This document shows, in pieces, positions 14,043 to 21,872 of a stretch of 27,578 nt of DNA (its first letter is position 1; each line of letters opens with the position of its first letter). Source of the DNA: Streptomyces cellulosae (GTDB taxonomy: Bacteria; Actinomycetota; Actinomycetes; Streptomycetales; Streptomycetaceae); contig NZ_JOEV01000068.1 in NCBI RefSeq assembly GCF_000721105.1, positions 1-27,578 of the forward strand, in the 5' to 3' direction. The notes under the pieces are model-generated. The model saw nothing but the letters and a program-made list of their open reading frames with translations, made no database searches and was not told the DNA's origin. The position numbers and the translations under genes are program-made.

Positions 14043-15515
14043 ATGCTGTCGATGCGTCTGCGCCTGGCCGATCTCCAAGAGCCCAAGTGGAGATCACAGG
14101 GCGGCCGTTGGACCAACGGCGAGAGCTGGATCGAGCCCGCGAACGTGTCCACGTTGGTCATGGAGGTCAACGACGACCAAGCGCCACGCGTACGGGTCCG
14201 CGTGAAGGAGTGCAAGCGGGACGAGGCCGACTTCGTCGCACTCACCATGGAGCCCGGACAAGCCCGCCTGGCGGCGGGTGCCTTCGGCACAGCCCCGCTC
14301 TATCTGACAGAGAAGGCCGGCGCACTGCACGCCTCTTGGGACCTGACACTACTGCGACCGTATGTGCAGGCCGACCGCCTGGTACCGCGCGTTGTCGCCC
14401 GCACGCTGACGAGGCAGCACCGCTACACGTCCGAGACGCTCTTCGAAGGCATCTACCGCCTCACCGAACGGGCAGCGGCCACGTTCACCCCTTCGGGACT
14501 CAGCATCCACTACCCCGAACCCAGCGAACATGTACTTGAGCCACGCACTCTGCGGCTCGGCGTTGAACCACTCATGGCTCTGGACGAGTTGCTGACCGAC
14601 GCGGTCCGCCAGGCGCCGACGGCGACCGGGTGCGTCGGTGTTGAGCTGTCCGGCGGCGCGGACTCCGGGAACGTCGCCCTGGCCGTGAAAGCAGCCCGCT
14701 TCCCCGAGGTGTACAGCTTCGGCCTGCTGGTGGGAGGGAGCACCGGCAGGCAGCAGCGCGAGCGGCGTCGGGCCCTCGTAGAGCACTGCGGCTTCCGGGA
14801 CACGGCCACCCCCGCCATGCACCACCCACCCTTCTGCGCTGGAGGCGTGCGCGATCTGTGCAAGCCGCACGATCCGGCGGGAGCCTTCTACCAGGAGGCG
14901 TTCGATGTCGTGCGCGAGCAGGCAGCCGCCCGGCGGTGCGAGGTCATGTTCACGGGCAGCGGCGGCGACGAGATCAACGCCCACCACTCCAGGACACAGG
15001 CCGAACTGCCGACGCCGGAACCCGTGCCGTGGCTCGGCGACAAAGCAATCCGAGCGCTCGCCGAAGTCGACGAGCACCTGGCCCCCATCCCAGTGTTGCC
15101 CGTACCGACCCTGATGGCATTCGGGATGCACAACCCCGGATTCCTCCGGGCCGGAATCTGGCCGGTGAGTCCGCTCGCGCACCCGCGGATCGTGCGGTTC
15201 ATGGAGCAGTTGCCGCACGAGCACAAGCGCGGCAAGGCGTTGTTCCGCGAGCGGATCCGGCGGGCCGGGCTGCCCGAGTGGGTCGCCGCGCCGACCGAAC
15301 CGGAGAACTTCCTGGCCGTTCTGGAGAAGGGTTTACGTTCCTACGGCTTGCCGGGCTTGGACGACATGCTGAAGGAGTCCATCCTGGTGGACCTCGGCTA
15401 CGTTGACGGCAAGGCTCTCGCCGAGGCGGGGAGGAGCGCCGGCTCCGCGCCGGTCGTCCCCGACCTGCTGTGCGATGTGCTCGCCCTGGAGGTCGGGCTG
15501 CGAAGCCTCATGTGA
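14043..15515 (+). CDS. asparagine synthetase/lasso-cyclase-like ATP-dependent amide ligase
   Basis: 490 aa, ATG 14043 with GGAAGGG 5-6 bp upstream. The C-terminal synthetase domain has the PPi loop ELSGGADSG (S203 to S208) and the second AMP/Mg motif FTGSGGDEINAHH (D309, E310). The N-terminal glutaminase-like domain is degenerate: no Cys at position 2, so it should not release ammonia from Gln. That is the pattern of lasso cyclases and beta-lactam synthetases, which adenylate a carboxylate and close an amide with an internal amine. It is shorter than typical lasso cyclases. Codon 431 is TTA (15333-15335), the rare bldA-dependent Leu codon, implying developmental control. Likely substrate: the adjacent 39-aa peptide. 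It overlaps the methyltransferase start. Confidence 0.82.
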   Translation: MLSMRLRLADLQEPKWRSQGGRWTNGESWIEPANVSTLVMEVNDDQAPRVRVRVKECKRDEADFVALTMEPGQARLAAGAFGTAPLYLTEKAGALHASWDLTLLRPYVQADRLVPRVVARTLTRQHRYTSETLFEGIYRLTERAAATFTPSGLSIHYPEPSEHVLEPRTLRLGVEPLMALDELLTDAVRQAPTATGCVGVELSGGADSGNVALAVKAARFPEVYSFGLLVGGSTGRQQRERRRALVEHCGFRDTATPAMHHPPFCAGGVRDLCKPHDPAGAFYQEAFDVVREQAAARRCEVMFTGSGGDEINAHHSRTQAELPTPEPVPWLGDKAIRALAEVDEHLAPIPVLPVPTLMAFGMHNPGFLRAGIWPVSPLAHPRIVRFMEQLPHEHKRGKALFRERIRRAGLPEWVAAPTEPENFLAVLEKGLRSYGLPGLDDMLKESILVDLGYVDGKALAEAGRSAGSAPVVPDLLCDVLALEVGLRSLM

Positions 15516-16258
15516 CCAGCCCCGACACGGAAGCCCAGCACGTGGAAGCCACCAACCTCCTGTACCGCGATCCGGCACTTTACGACATGGTCCAGTCCGA
15601 CAGCACGAGCGCCGAGATGTGCCAGACTCTGATCGAGTTGCACAGGCCGGACGCCCGGACCCTGGTCGACTTCGGATGCGGTACCGGGCGGGACCTGGAG
15701 ATCCTGGCCAAGCGCTTCGACTGCATCGGCGTAGACCTCCAGCCCGGCATGGTCCACCACGCCCACCAGGCCCGGCCAGACCTGGACATCCGCACCGGCG
15801 ACATGCGCACCGTGCGACTCGGCAAGCGCATGGACGTGGTGACCTGCATGGGCAACAGCCTCGCCTACGTGCACGACAACAACGAGATCAGCCAAGTCTT
15901 CGCCACCTTCGCGGCACATGCCCAGCCAGGAGCGCTGCTCTTGCTGTGCTCCCCCATCGCCCCGATCATCCAGACCCAGCCGACCACCGCCACGGTGGAC
16001 ACCCTGAGAGGCCCCGCCACCGTCACCATCCGGCACACGTGGGACCTGCGGACCCAGATCAACACCATGCACCGGCACTGGGCGTTCCCCTCGGGCGACG
16101 AGGCACGAGACGAGATCCGCAGGCGTGTCCTGTTCCCCCGCGAGCTGGAACGCTACGCGGAGGGTGCCGGCTTCGATGTCGTGGACATGAGCGACGGCGC
16201 AGAGGGAGGGCTCACCGGCCCAACCGCGTACACGGTGGCCCGACAAACTCGGCGGTGA
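15512..16258 (+). CDS. class I SAM-dependent methyltransferase
   Basis: 248 aa from GTG 15512, overlapping the synthetase stop (GTGA). Rossmann methyltransferase motifs: motif I VDFGCGTGRD (residues 52-61), acidic end of strand 2 in IGVDLQPGMV, motif II DIRTGDMRTV, and the post-II DVVTCMGNSLAYV with LQ-type strands before ALLLLCSPI. Acceptor not deducible; in this setting N-, O- or carboxyl methylation of the peptide product is plausible. It lacks obvious similarity to the isoaspartyl methyltransferases (PIMT) that make aspartimides in some RiPPs, although the Asp/Asn-rich precursor makes that idea worth testing. Last gene of the cassette. Confidence 0.83.
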   Translation: MTSPDTEAQHVEATNLLYRDPALYDMVQSDSTSAEMCQTLIELHRPDARTLVDFGCGTGRDLEILAKRFDCIGVDLQPGMVHHAHQARPDLDIRTGDMRTVRLGKRMDVVTCMGNSLAYVHDNNEISQVFATFAAHAQPGALLLLCSPIAPIIQTQPTTATVDTLRGPATVTIRHTWDLRTQINTMHRHWAFPSGDEARDEIRRRVLFPRELERYAEGAGFDVVDMSDGAEGGLTGPTAYTVARQTRR

Positions 16259-16320
16259 AGCGCACCGCGCCGCACCTCACGCGCGCGCCACGGCCGCCGC
16301 CCGGCCGGGCCGTCGAGTGA

Positions 16321-16693
16321 ACCAAGTTCCCCAAGAAGCGGCGCGGGGCACCGGTGGGGTTGCCGGCATACCGGTACTCGACCGGCCCCGCGACCCTCCG
16401 CCTCCACGGCCTCACCCGCGATCGGCTACGGGTGAGCGTCTGGGACGCCAACCCGCGCATCCCGCCTCCGTTCGACAAGCGATCAGGCCCCCTCTGCCCC
16501 GTGCCGGCCGAGGCCGACGGCGGGCGCGGGCTGTTCCTCGTATGTCAATTACGCGGACGCGTGGGGTGGTTATCCGCTCGGGGACGATCTCTTCGGTCGA
16601 GGAGGGAAGCTGCTGTGGTGCGAGATTCGGTCGTCGGCCGGAAAGACGGCCACCACCTGCCCGGAGGCGACCGTCCGACGGATCACTCGTTGA
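16321..16693 (+). pseudogene. remnant of an RsbW-like HATPase gene, 5' truncated and frameshifted
   Basis: Streptomyces anti-sigma-type ATP-binding proteins have a GHKL fold. Here the reading frame picks up just after the N-box Asn (AYRYSTGPATLRL), continues through G1 (RLRVSVWDANPRIP) and G2 (GGRGLFLVCQ), then breaks near 16548. The rest (YADAWGGYPLGDDLFG, KLLWCEIRSS) continues one base out of phase to TGA 16691-16693. One extra base in the run 'caattac' explains the shift. Upstream of 16321 the frame is closed by a stop, and the N-terminal helix with its start is gone. Probably a relic cut when the cassette to its left arrived. Confidence 0.72.
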
Positions 16694-16763
16694 GGTGAGG
16701 CGGCTGTCATTCCTCCTGGGTACGCTGAGCCCACAGGCGAGACTCCGTCGCATGGGAGCATTG

Positions 16764-17380
16764 ATGAGCGCCGCATCCGAGAACGGGCTCGACGACGAGC
16801 GGGCGTACCGCTCGCCGATCCCGCCCCCCGAGGGCTGGACCGCGGACGACCTCGACCGGATTCCGGACCTCCCGCCCACACGGAGTTAATCGACGGGAGT
16901 CTCGTTTTCGTGAGTCCGCAGACCCGGTTTCACCTGCGCTGCATGCGCCTGCTGGAGTACAGCCTGCTGGGGCAGGCGCCGGATCACATGGACGTGGACC
17001 GCGAATTCACCGTGCGGTTGGATGACAAGAACCGGCCCGAGCCGGGCCTCCTTGTGATTCCCGCCGAGGCGGCCACCGGTCCGTCCCAGACCTGGCACAG
17101 ACCGGAGGACGTCGTTCTCGCGGTCGAGGTCGTCTCGCCGGACTCCCGTGAACGTGATCGCGAGGTCAAGCCCCGCAAATACGCGGCAGTTGGAGTACGG
17201 CATTTCTGGCCTGTCGAGCAGGACGATGACAAGGGTCTTCCCGTCGTCTACGTCTACGAGCTCGACCCGGCCACCAAGGCCTACACCGTCACCGGCATCT
17301 TCCACGACCGGCTGAAGGTCTCCGTGCCCTTCGACCTCGAGATCGATCTGACTGCCATCAACCGGCGTCCCGGCGCATAA
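16764..17380 (+). pseudogene. frameshifted Uma2-family gene
   Basis: ATG 16764 has GGGAG 5 bp upstream and encodes 41 residues ending in PPEGWTADDLDRIPDLPP before a TAA at 16887. Shifting frame by one base near 16877 recovers the family continuation HTELIDGSLVFVSPQTRFHL, then the nuclease core AVEVVSPDSRERDREVKPRK and YAAVGVRHFWPVE through to TAA 17380. A single missing base in the 'ccgcccacac' run accounts for it. The 3' part could start at GTG 16910, but would lack the N-terminal strand. The corrected frame would use a TTA codon at 16886-16888. Sequencing error is a real alternative. Confidence 0.78.
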
Positions 17381-17383
17381 CGG

Positions 17384-17425
17384 TGCGGGGGCCCCGCATC
17401 CAGTAGAGGAAGCGGGGCCCCCGTA
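17384..17425. terminator. bidirectional terminator between Uma2 relic and sdhB
   Basis: 12-bp perfect stem CGGGGGCCCCGC / GCGGGGCCCCCG with a 14-nt loop, extended by one G-U and one T-A pair. Lies between two converging genes. Confidence 0.82.
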
Positions 17426-17456
17426 CACGTAAGGCAGACGCGTACCGCAACAGGTG

Positions 17457-18236
17457 TCAGAAGCGGCGCGTGATAAGCGCCCTCTTCACTTCCTGGATCG
17501 CCTTCGTGACCTCGATGCCTCGCGGGCACGCGTCCGTGCAGTTGAAGGTGGTGCGGCAGCGCCAGACGCCGTCGCGGTCGTTGAGGATCTCCAGGCGCTG
17601 CTCGGCCGCCTCGTCGCGCGAGTCGAAGATGAAGCGGTGGGCGTTGACGATGGCCGCCGGGCCGAAGTACTGGCCGTCGTTCCAGAAGACCGGGCACGAG
17701 GAGGTGCAGGCCGCGCAGAGGATGCACTTCGTCGTGTCGTCGAAGCGCTCACGGTCCTCGGCGGACTGGAGACGCTCGCGCGTCGGCTCGTTCGTGTCCT
17801 TCGTGATGAGGAAGGGCATGACATCGCGGTACGCCTGGAAGAACGGGTCCATGTCGACGACCAGGTCCTTGAGGACCGTCAGGCCCTTTATGGCCTCGAC
17901 CGTGATCGGCTTCTCGGGGTTGATGTCCTTGATCAGGGTCTTGCAGGCCAGGCGGTTCTTGCCGTTGATGCGCATGGCGTCGGAGCCGCAGATGCCGTGG
18001 GCGCACGAGCGGCGGAAGGTCAGCGTGCCGTCCTGCTCCCACTTGATCTTGTGGAGGGCGTCGAGGACACGCTCCTTCGGGTCGATCTCCAGCTGGAAGT
18101 CTTCCCAGACCGCTTCCGCCGAGATCTCGGAGTTGAAGCGGCGGATGCGGAAGGTGGCCGTGATGTACGGAGAGTCGGCGAAGCCGGGCTCGGGCGTGCC
18201 GGCCGCGTCCGCCTTGTCCAGGGTCGGGGTTGCCAT
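17457..18236 (-). CDS. sdhB: succinate dehydrogenase iron-sulfur subunit
   Basis: 259 aa. Passes electrons from FAD in SdhA to the quinone site in the membrane subunits (TCA cycle and complex II). Cluster ligands are visible: [2Fe-2S] in SCAHGICGSDAMRINGKNRL, [4Fe-4S] in CILCAACTSSCP, and [3Fe-4S] in CRTTFNCTDACPRGI. The start ATG 18236 overlaps the sdhA stop by one base (TGATG), so the two subunits are coupled. Last gene of sdhCDAB, followed by the strong terminator at 17384-17425. Length and motifs match the Streptomyces housekeeping protein. Confidence 0.98.
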   Translation of the reverse strand: MATPTLDKADAAGTPEPGFADSPYITATFRIRRFNSEISAEAVWEDFQLEIDPKERVLDALHKIKWEQDGTLTFRRSCAHGICGSDAMRINGKNRLACKTLIKDINPEKPITVEAIKGLTVLKDLVVDMDPFFQAYRDVMPFLITKDTNEPTRERLQSAEDRERFDDTTKCILCAACTSSCPVFWNDGQYFGPAAIVNAHRFIFDSRDEAAEQRLEILNDRDGVWRCRTTFNCTDACPRGIEVTKAIQEVKRALITRRF

Positions 18237-19990
18237 CAGTACTTACGCTCCATCGGCTGGTAGCGGGTCTGGACGACCGGCTTGTAGTCGAGACGGATGG
18301 ACTCGGTGCCGTCGTCGCCCACCTCGCGGTACGCCATGGTGTGGCGCATGAAGTTGACGTCGTCGCGGTTCGGGTAGTCCTCGCGGTAGTGACCGCCGCG
18401 GGACTCCTTGCGGGCCAGCGCCGACACCGCCATCACCTCGGCCAGGTCGAGCAGGTTGCCCAGCTCGATGGCCTCCAGCAGGTCGGTGTTGAACCGCTTG
18501 CCCTTGTCCTGGATCGAGACGTTCAGGTAGCGCTCGCGCAGCTCGGCGATCTTCTCGACCGCCGTCTTGATCGTCTGCTCGGTGCGGAACACCATGACGT
18601 TGGCGTCCATGGTTTCCTGCAGCTCGCGCCGCAGGACCGAGACCCGCTCGGTGCCGGTGGCGTCGCGCAGGCGCTCGACCTGGTCGAGCACCAGGCGCGC
18701 CGGGTCCTCGGGCAGCTCGACGAAGTCGGCCTTCTGGGAGTAGTCGGCCGCCGCGATACCGGCCCGCTTGCCGAACACGTTGATGTCCAGCAGCGAGTTG
18801 GTGCCGAGGCGGTTGGCGCCGTGCACGGACACGCAGGCGACCTCGCCGGCCGCGTACAGGCCGGGGACCACCGTGGTGTTGTCCGCCAGGACCTCACCCT
18901 CGACGTTCGTCGGGATGCCGCCCATCGCGTAGTGCGCGGTGGGCTGGATCGGGATCGGGTCCGTGTACGGCTCGATGCCCAGGTAGGTGCGCGCGAACTC
19001 GGTGATGTCCGGGAGCTTGGCGTCGAGCTGCTCCGGCGGGAGGTGCGTGAGGTCCAGGTAGACGTGGTCGCCCTCGGGACCGCAGCCGCGGCCCTCGCGG
19101 ATCTCCGTGTAGATGGAGCGGGAGACGACGTCACGGGACGCGAGGTCCTTCATGACCGGCGCGTACTTCTCCATGAAGCGCTCGCCGTCCTTGTTGCGGA
19201 GGATGCCGCCCTCACCGCGGGCGCCCTCCGTCAGCAGGATGCCCATGCGCCAGATGCCGGTCGGGTGGAACTGGAAGAACTCCATGTCCTCCAGCGGGAT
19301 GCCCCGGCGGTACACGGCGGCCTGGCCGTCGCCCGTCAGCGTGTGCGCGTTCGACGTCACCTTGAAGAACTTGCCGCAGCCGCCGGACGCGTAGATCACG
19401 GCCTTCGCCTGGAAGACGTGGATCTCGCCGGTCGCGAGCTCGTACGCCACGACACCGGCCGAGCGCTTCACGCCGTCGACCTCGGTGATCAGCTGGTCCA
19501 GGACGTAGAACTCGTTGAAGAACTCCACGCCCTCCTTGACGCAGTTCTGGTACAGCGTCTGGAGGATCATGTGGCCGGTGCGGTCGGCCGCGTAGCAGGA
19601 GCGGCGGACCGGGGCCTCGCCGTGGTTGCGGGAGTGACCGCCGAAACGGCGCTGGTCGATCGTCCCGTTGGGCGTGCGGTTGAACGGCAGGCCCATCTTC
19701 TCCAGGTCGAGGACCGAGTCGATGGCCTCCTTCGCCAGGATCTCGGCGGCGTCCTGGTCGACCAGGTAGTCACCGCCCTTGACCGTGTCGAAGGTGTGCC
19801 ACTCCCAGTTGTCCTCTTCCACGTTCGCCAGCGCGGCGGCCATGCCGCCCTGCGCGGCGCCCGTGTGGGAGCGGGTCGGGTAGAGCTTGGTGAGCACCGC
19901 GGTGCGGCTGCGCTTCGTCGACTCGATGGCCGCGCGCATGCCCGCGCCACCGGCGCCGACGATGACGGTGTCGTACTTGTGGATCTTCAT
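18236..19990 (-). CDS. sdhA: succinate dehydrogenase flavoprotein subunit
   Basis: 584 aa. Oxidises succinate to fumarate with covalently bound FAD. N-terminal dinucleotide fold [17 protein letters not shown]; the flavin-linking His is in [16 protein letters not shown]; substrate/active-site blocks include FQFHPTGIW and the [11 protein letters not shown] loop; capping and helical domains follow to PMERKY at the C-terminus. All expected motifs are intact. Sits between sdhD (19 bp gap) and sdhB (1-bp overlap). Confidence 0.98.
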   Translation of the reverse strand: MKIHKYDTVIVGAGGAGMRAAIESTKRSRTAVLTKLYPTRSHTGAAQGGMAAALANVEEDNWEWHTFDTVKGGDYLVDQDAAEILAKEAIDSVLDLEKMGLPFNRTPNGTIDQRRFGGHSRNHGEAPVRRSCYAADRTGHMILQTLYQNCVKEGVEFFNEFYVLDQLITEVDGVKRSAGVVAYELATGEIHVFQAKAVIYASGGCGKFFKVTSNAHTLTGDGQAAVYRRGIPLEDMEFFQFHPTGIWRMGILLTEGARGEGGILRNKDGERFMEKYAPVMKDLASRDVVSRSIYTEIREGRGCGPEGDHVYLDLTHLPPEQLDAKLPDITEFARTYLGIEPYTDPIPIQPTAHYAMGGIPTNVEGEVLADNTTVVPGLYAAGEVACVSVHGANRLGTNSLLDINVFGKRAGIAAADYSQKADFVELPEDPARLVLDQVERLRDATGTERVSVLRRELQETMDANVMVFRTEQTIKTAVEKIAELRERYLNVSIQDKGKRFNTDLLEAIELGNLLDLAEVMAVSALARKESRGGHYREDYPNRDDVNFMRHTMAYREVGDDGTESIRLDYKPVVQTRYQPMERKY

Positions 19991-20009
19991 GATTCTCGCA
20001 GCCCCGTGC

Positions 20010-20492
20010 CTAGCGGATGTTCGGGTCGAAGGTGAAGATCACCAGCGTGCCGAGCAGGATGGTGAACACCGTGGCGGTGTAGAGCAGGCCCTTGAGCCAG
20101 AGCCGGGTGTTCGGCCGCTCCGCGTAGTCGTTGATGATCGTGCGCAGGCCGTTGGCGCCGTGCAGCATCGCGAGCCACAGCATCAGCAGGTCCCAGACCT
20201 GCCAGAACGGGGACGCCCAGCGGCCCGCCACGAAGGCGAAACCGATCTTGGAGACGCCGCCGTCGAGCACGAGCTGGATCAGCAGGTGGCCGATGACCAG
20301 GACGACCAGGACGATGCCGGACAGGCGCATGAACAGCCAGGCGGCCATCTCGAAGTTGCCCCGCGTGGACTTCGGGGACTTCTTGGTGCGCTTGCGCGGG
20401 GCCTCGATGAGCGGGGCCGGGTTGTCCACGGAGTAGACCGACGGGCCCTCGACGGGGCCGATCCCGGACGCGGACTTTTCGGTGATGGACAT
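20010..20492 (-). CDS. sdhD: succinate dehydrogenase membrane anchor subunit
   Basis: 160 aa, ATG 20492. Hydrophilic N-terminus of about 45 residues (Pro/Lys rich), then three TM helices: [40 protein letters not shown] and [20 protein letters not shown]. The [14 protein letters not shown] segment is the family signature. Helps form the quinone and haem pocket of complex II. The gene starts 5 bp after the sdhC stop. Confidence 0.96.
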   Translation of the reverse strand: MSITEKSASGIGPVEGPSVYSVDNPAPLIEAPRKRTKKSPKSTRGNFEMAAWLFMRLSGIVLVVLVIGHLLIQLVLDGGVSKIGFAFVAGRWASPFWQVWDLLMLWLAMLHGANGLRTIINDYAERPNTRLWLKGLLYTATVFTILLGTLVIFTFDPNIR

Positions 20493-20497
20493 GTGCG

Positions 20498-20878
20498 TCA
20501 GCTCCCGAACAGTTCGCGGTAGGCGTGGCCGAGGACGGGGTAGATCGCCCCGAGCATCAGTACGACCCACACGCCGGCGACGGCCCAGAACATCTGCTTC
20601 TGGTAGCGCGGGCCCTTCGACCAGAAGTCGACGGCGATGACGCGCAGGCCGTTGAGCGCGTGGAACAGGATGGCGGCGACGAGGCCGTACTCCAGGCACG
20701 CGACGAGCGGGGTCTTGTAGGTGGCTACGACCTTGTCGTAGTCCTCGGGGGAGACACGGACGAGCGCGGTGTCCAGCACATGAACGAACAGGAAGAAGAA
20801 GATGAGGACGCCGGTGACTCGATGAGCCACCCAGGACCACATTCCTTCCCGGCCGCGGTACAGCGTTCCAGCCGGCAC
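20498..20878 (-). CDS. sdhC: succinate dehydrogenase cytochrome b subunit
   Basis: 126 aa from GTG 20878, chosen because GGAGGA lies 6-7 bp upstream and the resulting product has the usual Streptomyces length; the frame is open much further upstream but that part is not SdhC-like. Three TM helices; WSWVAHRVTGVLIFFFLFVH and FHALNGLRVIAVDFW contain the conserved His residues of the haem/quinone region. First gene of the sdh operon. Confidence 0.96.
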   Translation of the reverse strand: MPAGTLYRGREGMWSWVAHRVTGVLIFFFLFVHVLDTALVRVSPEDYDKVVATYKTPLVACLEYGLVAAILFHALNGLRVIAVDFWSKGPRYQKQMFWAVAGVWVVLMLGAIYPVLGHAYRELFGS

Positions 20879-21156
20879 GGAAGATCCTCCGGGAGCGGGG
20901 ATTGGGGGGCCGGCCGGCTTCGGTGTCGGACGGGCCCGGCCGGGTACGGTCCACCGGCCCCCAGCATCGTAGCGACGCGCTGCCGCTGTGCTGAGCCGGG
21001 GTGTCACGGTGTGATCAAAGTGGCATGCGATCGGGTGACCATCGGTGGGGTATGGGATGGTTTGTGCTGTTAACTTCCGTCTGCGGGCGCGTGGGGGTTG
21101 TTCGCGCCCCGCGGCGGAGTCGCATTACGCGGCCCCAGCCCCGGCACGCGCGGATG
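20879..21156 (-). promoter_or_regulatory. sdh operon promoter region
   Basis: 278 bp without a gene. A possible minus-strand -10, TACGAT, lies at 20966-20971, giving a leader of about 80 nt, but no good -35 is seen. I found no convincing Rex palindrome. No small ORF with an RBS was found. Confidence 0.4.
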
Positions 21157-21717
21157 TCACAGCCCCGCGCCCCTCAGGTGGGTCACCAATCGCCCCCGTG
21201 CGAGGCGGCGAAGTTCGTCCGCTGTGACCGCCCGCTCCTCCTCCGGATCGTTCGTCAATCGTGACCGGATGGCTGCCAGGAGGTGGTCTGGGAGTTCGGG
21301 GACGGGGACTCCGTCCAGGCAGATGGCGAACGTGTGTCCGAAGCGGGCCTCGTAGGCGGCGTGGGCCGCGCTCAGTGCGGTGCGGGCGGCCGCGTAGGCG
21401 TCGGCGGGCAGGGCCGGGAGGGATTCACCGGCCAGGGCCTCGGCGAGGTCGGCCGCCGTGAGGTCGTACGCCGCCTCGTCCGACGCGGCCAGGAGGGCGT
21501 CCAGGGTGGGGTACGGGCGGTGGGCGGTGAGGCGGCGGGCCCAGCGGGGGCTGCGGAGGCAGGTGAGGAGGAGGGGCTCCACGTCGTCGGCCGGGGCGGT
21601 GTTGAAGTGCTCCAGTGGGGAAGACGGGGCGGGTGCGTCCCGTGTCTGCTCGGGCAGCGAGGGCAGCGAGGGCAGCGCCGGTATGGCGACTCGGCCAGGA
21701 AGGTGTGTGGGCGTCAC
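21157..21717 (-). CDS. OHCU decarboxylase-like protein, catalytic motifs missing
   Basis: 186 aa if GTG 21717 is used; the first 33 residues are Pro-rich with LPSLPSLPE and may not be translated. The body matches 2-oxo-4-hydroxy-4-carboxy-5-ureidoimidazoline decarboxylase (UraD-type, purine degradation): LEHFNTAPADDVEPLLLTCL, HRPYPTLDALLAASDEAAYD and AHAAYEARFGHTFAICLDG. But the two active-site blocks of the family, HPRIG and SxxEQ, are absent: where they belong the chain reads ALAGESLPALPADAY and is shortened. So it keeps the fold, and probably not the usual reaction. No other urate genes are nearby. Confidence 0.7.
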   Translation of the reverse strand: MTPTHLPGRVAIPALPSLPSLPEQTRDAPAPSSPLEHFNTAPADDVEPLLLTCLRSPRWARRLTAHRPYPTLDALLAASDEAAYDLTAADLAEALAGESLPALPADAYAAARTALSAAHAAYEARFGHTFAICLDGVPVPELPDHLLAAIRSRLTNDPEEERAVTADELRRLARGRLVTHLRGAGL

Positions 21718-21860
21718 GAGTTTTTCGGCAGGGGGTGGCGTGAGAGATGTGGCTTCACGCTATCGAGTGTGGACATGACGTGTCCGTCGAATGCCCGAAT
21801 TTCATCCGAACGGGAGAGTTTCAGAACGTGTGGTGGACACATACAGCTGTCCGGACGGCT

Positions 21861-21872
21861 TAGGTTGGCGCC
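21861..21872 (+). promoter_or_regulatory. possible leaderless promoter of the GH20 gene
   Basis: TAGGTT (21861-21866) lies 6 bp before GTG 21873, the spacing expected for transcription starting at the start codon. No canonical -35 at 17-18 bp, so an alternative sigma factor is possible. Confidence 0.35.

Noticed and set aside
13851..15515. Canonical lasso peptide locus
   Set aside because: No B1/B2 proteins, no Thr at the -2 position of a core, and only four residues after the possible ring; the ligase is also short.
16317..16889. 190-aa continuous open frame
   Set aside because: It is an accidental fusion of out-of-frame ATPase-relic sequence with the true 41-residue start of the Uma2 gene; the family similarity switches frame.
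18230..20035. 601-aa open frame on the plus strand
   Set aside because: Antisense to sdhA, which has every expected motif.
20879..21156. Rex (NADH-sensing) operator upstream of sdhC
   Set aside because: Some TGTCAC/GTGATC words exist near 21001-21015 but they do not form the TGTGAAC-N-TTCACA palindrome.
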